Source: Faecalibacter macacae (GTDB lineage: Bacteria > Bacteroidota > Bacteroidia > Flavobacteriales > Weeksellaceae). From it: DNA of 64,000 nucleotides. A program made the position numbers and the translations under genes. Each line of letters starts with the position of its first letter. The stretch's first letter is position 1. The DNA lies in NCBI RefSeq assembly GCF_003687725.1, contig NZ_RDOJ01000002.1:63249-127248 (forward strand), given 5' to 3'. Under the pieces are notes generated by a model. That model searched no databases and was not told the origin of the DNA. It saw nothing but the letters and a program-made list of their open reading frames with translations. Below are positions 18,231-26,612 of the stretch, one piece after another.

Positions 18231-19496
18231 ATGAATTTTGATCGTGTTAGTGAAAAGTTGAATATACTTGCGGATGCTGCAAAGTATGATGTTTCCTGCT
18301 CTTCTAGCGGTGGAAACAGAAAAAATAATAACAAAGGTTTAGGCGATTCTAAAGCGTCAGGAATTTGTCATACCTATACAGAAGATGGCCGATGTGTTTC
18401 TCTATTAAAAATTCTTTTAACCAATCATTGCATTTACGATTGTGCTTTTTGTGTTTCGCGAAAAAGTAACGATGTACAACGCGCTGCATTTACAGTTGAA
18501 GAAGTTGTAGATTTAACGATTAATTTTTACCGCAGAAATTACATCGAAGGATTATTTTTAAGTTCAGGAATCTTTAAGAATGCAGATTTCACTATGGAAC
18601 GTTTGGTTCGAATTGCGAAGAAACTTCGATTAGAACATCGTTTTAATGGTTATATTCATTTAAAATCAATTCCAGGTGCAAGTGAAGAATTGTTAACTGA
18701 AGCTGGTTTGTATGCCGATCGTTTATCTATTAATCTTGAAATGCCTACCGAAGAAGGATTAAAGTTAGTCGCTCCTGAAAAATCGCATGCAGATGTACAG
18801 AAACCGCTTGGTTTCGTGAATAATAAAATCATTCAATTAAAGAACGAAAAGAAGTTAATTAAATCAGTTCCGAAGTTTGCTCCTGCAGGACAATCTACAC
18901 AAATGGTAATTGGCGCAACTCCCGAAAATGATTTTCAGATAATGTCTATTGCTAATCAATATTACAATGATTACAATTTAAAACGTGTGTACTATTCAGG
19001 TTTTATTCCAATTAATCATAACGATTCACTTTTACCATCAATTGGTTCGCAACCGCCGTTATTACGCGAAAACAGATTGTATCAAACCGATTGGTTAATG
19101 CGTTTTTATCAATTTGATGTACATGAAATTTTGAATGAAACTAATCCACATTTAGACACAGATATCGATCCAAAATTAAGTTATGCTTTACGTAATTTAC
19201 ATCATTTTCCGGTTGACATCAATACCGCAGATTACCACATGATTTTGCGTATTCCTGGAGTAGGTGTGCGTTCTGTTAAAAAAATAATGGCAGCAAGAAA
19301 ATTTGGTAAAATTAGAACGTATCAATTAAAAAGTTTTGGAATTGCATACAACAGAGCTCGTTATTTTATGCGTTGCGAAGATGATCAATACCAACGTTTA
19401 GAATTGCTTCCGACGCAAATTAAGAGTAAGATTTTAAGTAATTCTCAGAGTAAATATTTAAAGAACGATCCGAATCAGTTGGTATTATTTGGCTAA
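18231..19496 (+). CDS. Radical SAM protein of the TIGR03916 family (putative DNA modification/repair)
   Basis: A radical S-adenosylmethionine protein whose 4Fe-4S ligands are Cys67, Cys71 and Cys74 in CIYDCAFC. The N terminus has the family-typical VSCSSSGGNRKNNNKGLG stretch. The C terminus has a helix-hairpin-helix, MILRIPGVGVRSVKKIMAARKFG, which suggests nucleic-acid binding. It belongs to the family annotated as putative DNA modification/repair radical SAM protein. That family is almost always adjacent to a TIGR03915/DUF4130 protein, as here: the stop and next ATG overlap as TAATG at 19494-19498. The reaction is unknown. The ATG at 18231 is chosen over an upstream TTG at 18207 because the alignment-like start is MNFDRVSEKL. 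Confidence 0.88.
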   Translation: MNFDRVSEKLNILADAAKYDVSCSSSGGNRKNNNKGLGDSKASGICHTYTEDGRCVSLLKILLTNHCIYDCAFCVSRKSNDVQRAAFTVEEVVDLTINFYRRNYIEGLFLSSGIFKNADFTMERLVRIAKKLRLEHRFNGYIHLKSIPGASEELLTEAGLYADRLSINLEMPTEEGLKLVAPEKSHADVQKPLGFVNNKIIQLKNEKKLIKSVPKFAPAGQSTQMVIGATPENDFQIMSIANQYYNDYNLKRVYYSGFIPINHNDSLLPSIGSQPPLLRENRLYQTDWLMRFYQFDVHEILNETNPHLDTDIDPKLSYALRNLHHFPVDINTADYHMILRIPGVGVRSVKKIMAARKFGKIRTYQLKSFGIAYNRARYFMRCEDDQYQRLELLPTQIKSKILSNSQSKYLKNDPNQLVLFG

Positions 19497-20260
19497 TGGA
19501 AAATTATGTATTTGATGGAAGTTTTGATGGTTTGATGACTTTAATTTTTGATTATTATGTCAGAAAACCTCGAAAAGTAAAGGTTTGGAATGAAAAGGAT
19601 TTTCAACCTTCAATGTTTGATGAAGTGCACGAAGTCATCTCTGATCCTGATAAAGCGAAGCGAGTTCGAACTAAATTGAAAACCAAATTGAGCAAACAAG
19701 GTTGGAAAAGATTTTATTGTACTTTTTTATCTGAACAAAAGGAAGCATTTCAACATTTATTTGATTTTGCTCGATACGTGATTGATTCTAATCAGAATGT
19801 AGAATCTAATTTTGGAAATGAGGATGTTTTATATTTAGCACAAATGTATAGAAAGGTTAATCGTGAGAAACATCATTTTGAAGCTTTTATTCGTTTTGAA
19901 CAATTTCCTGATGGAACATTTTATTCAACCATCGAACCGAAATACCATATTTTACCTTTAATCTTAAATCATTTTAAAAATAGATATGCAGATCAAAATT
20001 GGATTATCTATGATTTGGTGAGAAAAACAGGTCTTTTGTATTCGAAAGATGAAGAAAAAGTAATACCAATTCATCTTGATTTTGCTCCTAAACAAAATCA
20101 TTCCATCGTAAAATCGTACGAACCGACCGAGCAACAATACCAGGATTTATGGAAAGGTTATTTTAAATCTGCGAATATTCCGGCGCGTAAAAACACCAAA
20201 TTACACGTACAATTATTACCAAAACGCTTCTGGAAATACCTTACGGAAAAGGAATATTAA
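19496..20260 (+). CDS. TIGR03915/DUF4130 family putative DNA metabolism protein
   Basis: A 254-residue partner of the preceding radical SAM protein, overlapping its stop codon by one base, so translation is probably coupled. Family traits are the start NYVFDGSFDGLMTLIFDYY, MYRKVNREKHHFEAFIRFEQFPDG in the middle, and FKNRYADQNWIIYDLVRKTGLLY later (quoted as the two conserved blocks). Homologues in other phyla are fused to a uracil-DNA glycosylase domain. This one ends without any such domain, so the pair here lacks a linked glycosylase. DNA repair is inferred from these fusions, not shown. Confidence 0.85.
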   Translation: MENYVFDGSFDGLMTLIFDYYVRKPRKVKVWNEKDFQPSMFDEVHEVISDPDKAKRVRTKLKTKLSKQGWKRFYCTFLSEQKEAFQHLFDFARYVIDSNQNVESNFGNEDVLYLAQMYRKVNREKHHFEAFIRFEQFPDGTFYSTIEPKYHILPLILNHFKNRYADQNWIIYDLVRKTGLLYSKDEEKVIPIHLDFAPKQNHSIVKSYEPTEQQYQDLWKGYFKSANIPARKNTKLHVQLLPKRFWKYLTEKEY

Positions 20261-20331
20261 ATTATTTTAAAATTTATTTCTCTGACTTTGTTTTAGTTAA
20301 AGAAAAGTTTAAAAAAAAGTTACTAAAACGC

Positions 20332-20363
20332 TTGCAAAACCCGATTAAATGGGTGTATATTTG
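20332..20363 (+). promoter_or_regulatory. Promoter of tRNA-Ser
   Basis: TTG at 20332-20334, a 21-base spacer and TATATTTG at 20356-20363. It predicts a 5' trailer of about 35 nt before the tRNA. Confidence 0.75.
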
Positions 20364-20401
20364 CATCAGAGAAAACGTAATAGACCACGTTTAACACAAC
20401 T

Positions 20402-20486
20402 GGAGAGTTGGCAGAGTGGTCGAATGCGGCAGTCTTGAAAACTGTTGAGGGTCATACCTCCGGGGGTTCGAATCCCTCACTCTCCG
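20402..20486 (+). tRNA. tRNA-Ser (UGA anticodon)
   Basis: 85-nt class II tRNA. The acceptor GGAGAGT pairs with ACTCTCC at 20479-20485, with discriminator G. The anticodon loop CTTGAAA gives TGA, the variable arm is long, and the T-loop is GTTCGAATC. CCA is not encoded. Confidence 0.97.
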
Positions 20487-20491
20487 CTAAG

Positions 20492-20524
20492 AAGCCTTGA
20501 AGTTTACTCTTCGAGGCTTTTTTT
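20492..20524 (+). terminator. Terminator after tRNA-Ser
   Basis: AAGCCTTGAAG/CTTCGAGGCTT stem (one G-T pair) with a TTTACT loop and a T7 run. Confidence 0.8.
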
Positions 20525-20662
20525 GTGTATTAAAATTACTTCATCAATTAACATTTAGAAAGAGTTGGAAGTGTATTTGAAAGAAATACATTTAAATAAA
20601 AAATATTAATTGTTTTTATTTAGATTTAGTCTTAATATATTTGAATGAATTAAAACTTACTC

Positions 20663-21273
20663 ATGAAAACTCAAATTTTAGCTTTTTTAGCTTTAGGAAC
20701 TTCTATAGCTATGGCACAAAATAAAAAAACAGAACCAGTAATACTTCCAGCTGATGTTCAGGTAAAAATAGCTTTATTGGCAGCACCAGAAAATGTCCGC
20801 GGAGATGCTAAAGTTTTAGGATACAACGAAAAAGGTGATGTTGTTGAATTAAAAACGGTACAAGTAATTTTATTTGCCTAGCACCAGATTATAAAATGCC
20901 AAACTATTACGCTTCTTACTGTTATCCAGATTCTTTAGAACCATTAATGGCGCGTGGTCGCGAATTAATAAAAGAAGGAAAAAGAAATCAAAGAAATGAT
21001 ATACGTGCAAAAGAATATGAAGAACGTAAATTCTCTATACCTAAAGCACCTACAACTATGTATGGTTATTGGGGTACTTTAGCCAATTTAGATCAAACAA
21101 CTGGTGAAATGAGCGATGCAAAAAGAAGATATGTAATCTACGTATCTGGTGCAAAAGCTAGTGATTTAGGTTTATCAAATCAACCAAATAATCTTGGAAT
21201 GCCTTGGTTAATGGACGAAGGAACTTACAAAGCACACATAATGATTACCCCGCCAATAGAACATAAACATTAA
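20663..21273 (+). pseudogene. Secreted hypothetical protein gene with a one-base frameshift
   Basis: Frame one (20663-20881) encodes a signal peptide MKTQILAFLALGTSIAMA and about 50 mature residues, ending at a TAG at 20879. The natural continuation lies in another frame: from about 20857 it reads GTSNFICLAPDYKMP and runs through a 125-residue frame to 21273 (ending ITPPIEHKH). One missing base near 20855-20858 (ACGG where ACGGG would restore the frame) explains both pieces. The restored protein would be about 203 residues, exported, of unknown function. The downstream half is well preserved, so the lesion is recent or an error. Confidence 0.75.
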
Positions 21274-21277
21274 TAAT

Positions 21278-21304
21278 AAAGGCTTCCTAATAGGAAGCCT
21301 TTTC
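21278..21304. terminator. Bidirectional terminator
   Basis: AAAGGCTTCCT/AGGAAGCCTTT stem. It separates the frameshifted secreted-protein gene from the end of the minus-strand operon. Confidence 0.8.
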
Positions 21305-21307
21305 TTT

Positions 21308-22210
21308 TTATTTTTTAAAATTTTCAGAAACTATTAATTTCAGAGCATTAATCGATCCATCATCATTTTTAAATTTATGTCGTATTGATTTATAATGATC
21401 TAAAACTTCTACTGACTTATGATATAATACTGAATCTACTTCTTTTTTAGGAACATAATTATCAGGATAAGCATAGACAAAATATCCACTCTCTCGCTCA
21501 TAAGTAGGTATTTGGAAAAATTTTCTTTTTACAAATTCATTTTTTTTCTCATTACTATATTCCGCTTCAGTATAAAAATCTACTGCATGAGAAGGGTAAC
21601 CAAATAAATACCCAAATCCACGCAAACGATCGTATTTAAAGCCGTATTCATTTGCTGTTATTAGTATTTCTGGATTTACACCTTCTACCCAACCAAATTG
21701 ACCAAAAAAGTGCTTATGCTCTCGTAATACTCTATTTACTGCACTTTCTCTTGCTACATAAAGTTGTATATTTTTTTCTTTTTTATTATTTGACTTATAT
21801 GGTAAAACAAAGAATTTTAAATCTGGAATATTTAATTGATTAAATCCGTCTTGTATATTTTTAATTTGATCCAAATATTTTTGATTCTCAACCTCATCAA
21901 ATGCTTTTCCAGATATATAAGCTAAACTATCAGTATTAGCAATTGGAAATGTATACATTGACAAACTACTAATAGGCTTTATATCTGATATTAAGGTATA
22001 TAAAGCTTCACGGTCAAGACCTTTTTGCAAAATAGAATCAATTAGTACTGATGTTTCAGCTGAAAGAGGATTTGTATTAGATACAACTTCATTTTGGACT
22101 TTTGTTTGTGGTTTTGAAGATGTATAAGTTATTTTACAGCTTGTTAAAAATGCTGTAGTTAATATTACAATAGATGTATTTCTTACAAAGAATTTCTTAA
22201 TCGTCTTCAT
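21308..22210 (-). CDS. Hypothetical lipoprotein, last gene of the C25-like operon
   Basis: A 300-residue protein with a lipoprotein signal (LTTAFLTSC, cleavage before Cys25). The mature part shows no family I recognise. It is mixed alpha/beta, with FFGQFGWVEGVNPEILITANEYGF and FGYLFGYPSHAVDF as its most motif-like stretches. It starts 8 bp after the 739-residue C25-like protein and is the last gene before a terminator, so it is probably co-transcribed with that surface system. Function is unknown. Confidence 0.75.
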   Translation of the reverse strand: MKTIKKFFVRNTSIVILTTAFLTSCKITYTSSKPQTKVQNEVVSNTNPLSAETSVLIDSILQKGLDREALYTLISDIKPISSLSMYTFPIANTDSLAYISGKAFDEVENQKYLDQIKNIQDGFNQLNIPDLKFFVLPYKSNNKKEKNIQLYVARESAVNRVLREHKHFFGQFGWVEGVNPEILITANEYGFKYDRLRGFGYLFGYPSHAVDFYTEAEYSNEKKNEFVKRKFFQIPTYERESGYFVYAYPDNYVPKKEVDSVLYHKSVEVLDHYKSIRHKFKNDDGSINALKLIVSENFKK

Positions 22211-22218
22211 ATAATTAT

Positions 22219-24438
22219 TTAAAATTGGCGTTTAGAAGCATCTTTCATAATCTGCTTTGTTTTATTAATTTGATAAATAACTTCTTCGTTTGATTCAGTT
22301 TTTACAATCTCATTTAATTGATCTATGATTTGGTTACCTTTAGTTGAAAGTCCAAACCAACTTATTACTTCTGCCGCATTAACACGATTTGAAGTTGGTT
22401 TAGATTTGTCTTTAAGAATTGCAATTACATAAGGTAACATTGATTGATAACGATATAAACGTAAAGTTCTTAATTCGCTATTTAGTTCCTTTTCCGTAAT
22501 TCCTTCTTTTGTTAAATCAACAATTTTACGAGATAATTTATTTTGCTCGTATTCTAATTTACGAACTGCTTCTGCTAACAATTCATTTGAATTATAAATT
22601 TGGTTATTCCCTTCTAATTTTTCTTTAAGAAGTTGAATTGCTTTGGCATGATCTATAAATTGAAAATTCCAATTAATTCTATATTGAATTCGAGCTAATT
22701 CTTGATCATTAATATAAGCATTAATTAATTCTTCTAAATATCTATTTCCATCTATATCACTAATATCATACAACGCTTTACGTTTAATATATTCGTTATT
22801 ATCTGTAAGTGCTAAAGGTAAAATAGCTATAAAATCTTCGTTATTATATGTTCTTAATTGATAATAAGCCTGCGTACGTACATTATCAAATGGAGAGGTT
22901 TGAAAAATTTCAACTAACTGTTTTGAGAAAACATTTTCTGGTTCTGTTTTAGCTAATTCAGTAATTGCATATGATTGTAAATCTGCATCATTCACCTTCA
23001 ATAAATTTTTCCACTCTTTTGATGATGTCTTTTGTTTTGAAAACAATGAATTATATTCTTTAGCAGTAGATGCAGTAAAATGATATGTTGGATCTCCTAA
23101 AATATGTGTTTCTAAAAAAGCCGTTTTCTTTAAAAGATGACCTGTTCTAGCACCATGTTGTAAAATACCTAACAATTGCGTACCCCATAAATCTTGTAAT
23201 ACACCAACTGTGTTAGCAAATGCAACAATATTTTTACCTTCAGAAAAAGGATAAGATGCTGCTATATAATTCTTCTTATGAAAAGAACCAGTTAAACATG
23301 AATTAAGATATGCAACACGAACATTTACTCCTTTTAAATCTTCGGCATGAATATCCATATTTTGATTAAATATAGAATCTTCGTTTATAGTATTAGCATC
23401 AAAAGCATCATCAAACCATTTATCATTTAAACCTAATGAATTTTGAAAATCAGTTTTCGTTTTTTCTAAATCTCGGCCAGCATCTTTTGCATTTCTCATT
23501 TTAGAACGTATGTAACGCCCAACATTTACCATTGATAATTGAGGAGATGATGTATCAGGATATCCGTTTAATAATTGTAAATCCACCGTTCCATGACCTG
23601 TCATATAAGCAAAATCTAAATTATCTCTATACAATTCTGTCAGCAAATTATTCTTTAAAAACGTTGAATTTCGATAATTTAAAAACTTGATTGTATTCCC
23701 TTGTTGAAACAATTTTGGGAAAGAAGTTCTAAAAGCTAATAACTCATTCCCCCAGCTGATAGAAGAATTTGAATTATACCCATGACCAGTTGAAGCAATC
23801 AAATGATTTAATGGATTATTTTCTTCACGAATTTTCACCAATTTAGTTAAATAAGATTTAATTTGTTCAACAGAATTATCTACTTCCCCAGTAACAGCTG
23901 GTTTTATACGTCCTGTGTAAATATCCATTTCGATATAATGTGGACTATCTGCTTTAAATTGATAATAATGAATATTTTGACGATTTTTATATTCATCTTG
24001 TTTTAAATAATCAAATTTCAAATCAAAATCATCATAAAAACGATCAGATGCAACTGAAGAATTTTCCCACTTAGATGATTCAGGATATTTGAAAGCTGAA
24101 GTCATTACTTGACCACCACGAACCATTGCTATTGGTATATTACCAACGAATACAGCTCCTTCTAAGGGTTGTTTTTTATCTTGATATAACTGAAATAAAA
24201 TTGATTTTATTTCATCAGGATTTTTCCAATTATGTTGAATAATATAGGTACCTAAACCATCTTTTTCTATACTTTTTTGATAAGCTTTAATTTCTTCTTT
24301 CGTTTGTTGATACGTTAAGTTATCAACTACAATTGCAAACGATGTTTTAGTTTTAACATTAGGTTTAATTATCTCTTGCGCTGTTGTAAAAACAGTAGAA
24401 AAAGTTAAAGTAGATAAGATTAAAAAATATTTTCTCAT
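22219..24438 (-). CDS. Gingipain/caspase-like (C25-type) domain protein with HEAT repeats, paralogue 2
   Basis: A 739-residue exported protein (signal peptide ending near FTTAQ). The N-terminal half has a clan CD cysteine-peptidase layout: VGNIPIAMV, then YMTGHG with His282 and YLNSC with Cys381 as the likely dyad. ETHILGDPTYHF follows, the G-D-P-T element also found in gingipain-type C25 enzymes. The second half (about 470-739) is a run of helical HEAT-like repeats. It is a clear paralogue of the 721-residue protein, 7 bp upstream. No pro-domain or T9SS C-terminal domain was recognised. Peptidase activity is inferred from the dyad. Confidence 0.75.
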   Translation of the reverse strand: MRKYFLILSTLTFSTVFTTAQEIIKPNVKTKTSFAIVVDNLTYQQTKEEIKAYQKSIEKDGLGTYIIQHNWKNPDEIKSILFQLYQDKKQPLEGAVFVGNIPIAMVRGGQVMTSAFKYPESSKWENSSVASDRFYDDFDLKFDYLKQDEYKNRQNIHYYQFKADSPHYIEMDIYTGRIKPAVTGEVDNSVEQIKSYLTKLVKIREENNPLNHLIASTGHGYNSNSSISWGNELLAFRTSFPKLFQQGNTIKFLNYRNSTFLKNNLLTELYRDNLDFAYMTGHGTVDLQLLNGYPDTSSPQLSMVNVGRYIRSKMRNAKDAGRDLEKTKTDFQNSLGLNDKWFDDAFDANTINEDSIFNQNMDIHAEDLKGVNVRVAYLNSCLTGSFHKKNYIAASYPFSEGKNIVAFANTVGVLQDLWGTQLLGILQHGARTGHLLKKTAFLETHILGDPTYHFTASTAKEYNSLFSKQKTSSKEWKNLLKVNDADLQSYAITELAKTEPENVFSKQLVEIFQTSPFDNVRTQAYYQLRTYNNEDFIAILPLALTDNNEYIKRKALYDISDIDGNRYLEELINAYINDQELARIQYRINWNFQFIDHAKAIQLLKEKLEGNNQIYNSNELLAEAVRKLEYEQNKLSRKIVDLTKEGITEKELNSELRTLRLYRYQSMLPYVIAILKDKSKPTSNRVNAAEVISWFGLSTKGNQIIDQLNEIVKTESNEEVIYQINKTKQIMKDASKRQF

Positions 24439-24445
24439 GAGTAGT

Positions 24446-26611
24446 TTAATTTAAAATTGAAAGTGTACGTTGTGCTTGGTATTTTATTTCATCAGATGAT
24501 GTATTATCAACTAATATTTGCTTACAATATGACTTTATTATTGATTTTTGGTGCGAATCTTTAAACCATGATAAAGCTTCTAAAGTTAAAATTGTTTGCT
24601 TTTCATTATTTGGGTGTGTTTTTAAGAATTGTATAACATCAGGAATATAAGGATGCAAACGATATGCACGTAAAACACCTAAAGTAAACTTAACATCTTT
24701 TTCTGGTAAAGTACCATCACGTAATTGATCGAAATAGCGTGCTATAAAAGTTCCTTTCGCAATTTTTTGACGCATTTCTGTAATAAACTCCTTATCAAAA
24801 ATAGGATGATTTTTTACTTCACGATCAAAAGACATTAATACTTTATCACGTTCAAAAAAATCTAACATTCTTTCTATATTAAACGAAGTACGATTAGACA
24901 TTCTATCTTCAAAATATAAGGCTATTAATGGTTGTATAAATTCTTCAGATCCAATTTCTCCCATATCATAAACTGATATACGACGTAGATATTCATAATT
25001 ATCTTTAGAAGCATCTACAATTATTTGATGCCAATTTGTAGGTTTTAATCGCTTTAAAATTAAATACGCTTCAGTACGAACTACTTCGTCTTGACTTTGA
25101 TAAAATTTATCAGAAACAATTTTTGATGTTGATTGATTTGGGTAGTATTGTGCAAGTTTTCTTAGAGCAATTGCTTGCACATCAGCTATCGGATGATCTA
25201 ACAAACTTTTCCAATATTTTTCGTTTGTATTATGTGCAAGTTCTTTATTCCAAGCCAATTGATTTTCTGCCGTGAAACTAAAAGTCGGATCTCCAAAAAT
25301 GTGCGTTTCTAAATAGGCCGAGTGTTTTAAAATTTGGCCAACTCGAGTTCCGTTCTGTATTAATCCCATCATTTCATTAGCCCATAAATCTTGTAATACA
25401 CCAACAGAATTAGCAAATGTTGCAATATTATTACCTTTAGAAAACGGATAATATCCTGCAATATATTCATCTAATTGAAAAGAACCATTTAAACAAGAAT
25501 CCAAATACACTAATTTTGCATTAACATTCCAATCTTTTAAATCTGCTAAACTTATAGTTAAATTTTCTTGATAAATAGAATCTTGAAGAATCACTTCTTT
25601 ATCAAAAACATTTTCAAACCATTTATCATTTAAACCTAATTGATTTTGTAAATTTTGTTTTTGTTCGTTTAAATCTTTGTTCCCTTCTTTTGCTTTTCGC
25701 TTTTGTGAACGCACATAACGAGAAACATTTTCCATGGACACACTCGGATTTGATCCAACTGGATTTGCACTCACTATTTGATAATCTGGCAAACCATGAC
25801 CGTTAAAATATGCATAATCAACCTCTGGACGAGCTAATTGAGTCATCCAATACGCTTTCATAAAATTTTTATTATTATAACTTGAAAATTTTATTTGATT
25901 AGATGATTGAAACAAACCTTTAAATTGATTTTTAAATCCAAATAAAACACTACTCCAGCTATTTAAAGCGTTAGAATTATAGCCTTCTGCAGTATAAGTT
26001 GTGATATTATTTAAAGGATTAATTTCAGATTTTTGTGCAATTACTTTTTGTAAATACGAACGAATATAAGCTACACTTTCTTCCTTTTTTGCTGTAGGAG
26101 GTTTTAAACGACCTGAATATATATCCATTTGTATATACTGAGGACTTTTAGCATCTAATTGATAATAATATAAGTTTGATTTTTTTTCATCTTGTTTTAT
26201 AAAATTAAACTGCAAATCAAAATCATCATAAAAACGATCCGAAGGTACAGAAGATTCAATCCAATCCATGTCTTGTGGCATCTTAAAAGTAGATGTTAAA
26301 TGCTGCGCATCACGGATCATTGGAACAGGAATATTACCAATAAGAATTGTACCCTCTAACTTATTATTGGTATACAATTGCTTTAATTCTGTACGAATTT
26401 GGTCTGGATTTTTCCAATCATTTTTTAATATAAATACATTTAATCCTTCTTTTTCTAAAGCTAATTTATATGCTTCTAACTCTGTATTTAAATGATTCCC
26501 ATGGTATTGATCAATCACAATTGCAAATGATGATTGAGAACTTTGTCCAAGCACGAAAGGAGCTACTAATAATGTAACTCCTAACGCTAAATTTCTGATG
26601 TTTCTTTTCAT
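24446..26611 (-). CDS. Gingipain/caspase-like (C25-type) domain protein with HEAT repeats, paralogue 1
   Basis: A 721-residue exported protein (signal peptide through about GQSSQ). The candidate catalytic dyad is His272 in YFNGHGLPD and Cys373 in YLDSCLNGSF, followed by LETHIFGDPTFSFTA near 440. A C-terminal half of HEAT-like repeats follows, for example WKSLLDHPIADVQAIALRKLAQ. Shared landmarks with the downstream paralogue (SVPSDRFYDDFDLQFNF, QMDIYSGRLKP, GVLQDLWANEMMG) show a tandem duplication. It begins one base after the end of the broken TonB receptor and so belongs to the same transcript. Substrate is unknown. Confidence 0.75.
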   Translation of the reverse strand: MKRNIRNLALGVTLLVAPFVLGQSSQSSFAIVIDQYHGNHLNTELEAYKLALEKEGLNVFILKNDWKNPDQIRTELKQLYTNNKLEGTILIGNIPVPMIRDAQHLTSTFKMPQDMDWIESSVPSDRFYDDFDLQFNFIKQDEKKSNLYYYQLDAKSPQYIQMDIYSGRLKPPTAKKEESVAYIRSYLQKVIAQKSEINPLNNITTYTAEGYNSNALNSWSSVLFGFKNQFKGLFQSSNQIKFSSYNNKNFMKAYWMTQLARPEVDYAYFNGHGLPDYQIVSANPVGSNPSVSMENVSRYVRSQKRKAKEGNKDLNEQKQNLQNQLGLNDKWFENVFDKEVILQDSIYQENLTISLADLKDWNVNAKLVYLDSCLNGSFQLDEYIAGYYPFSKGNNIATFANSVGVLQDLWANEMMGLIQNGTRVGQILKHSAYLETHIFGDPTFSFTAENQLAWNKELAHNTNEKYWKSLLDHPIADVQAIALRKLAQYYPNQSTSKIVSDKFYQSQDEVVRTEAYLILKRLKPTNWHQIIVDASKDNYEYLRRISVYDMGEIGSEEFIQPLIALYFEDRMSNRTSFNIERMLDFFERDKVLMSFDREVKNHPIFDKEFITEMRQKIAKGTFIARYFDQLRDGTLPEKDVKFTLGVLRAYRLHPYIPDVIQFLKTHPNNEKQTILTLEALSWFKDSHQKSIIKSYCKQILVDNTSSDEIKYQAQRTLSILN

Positions 26612-26612
26612 T

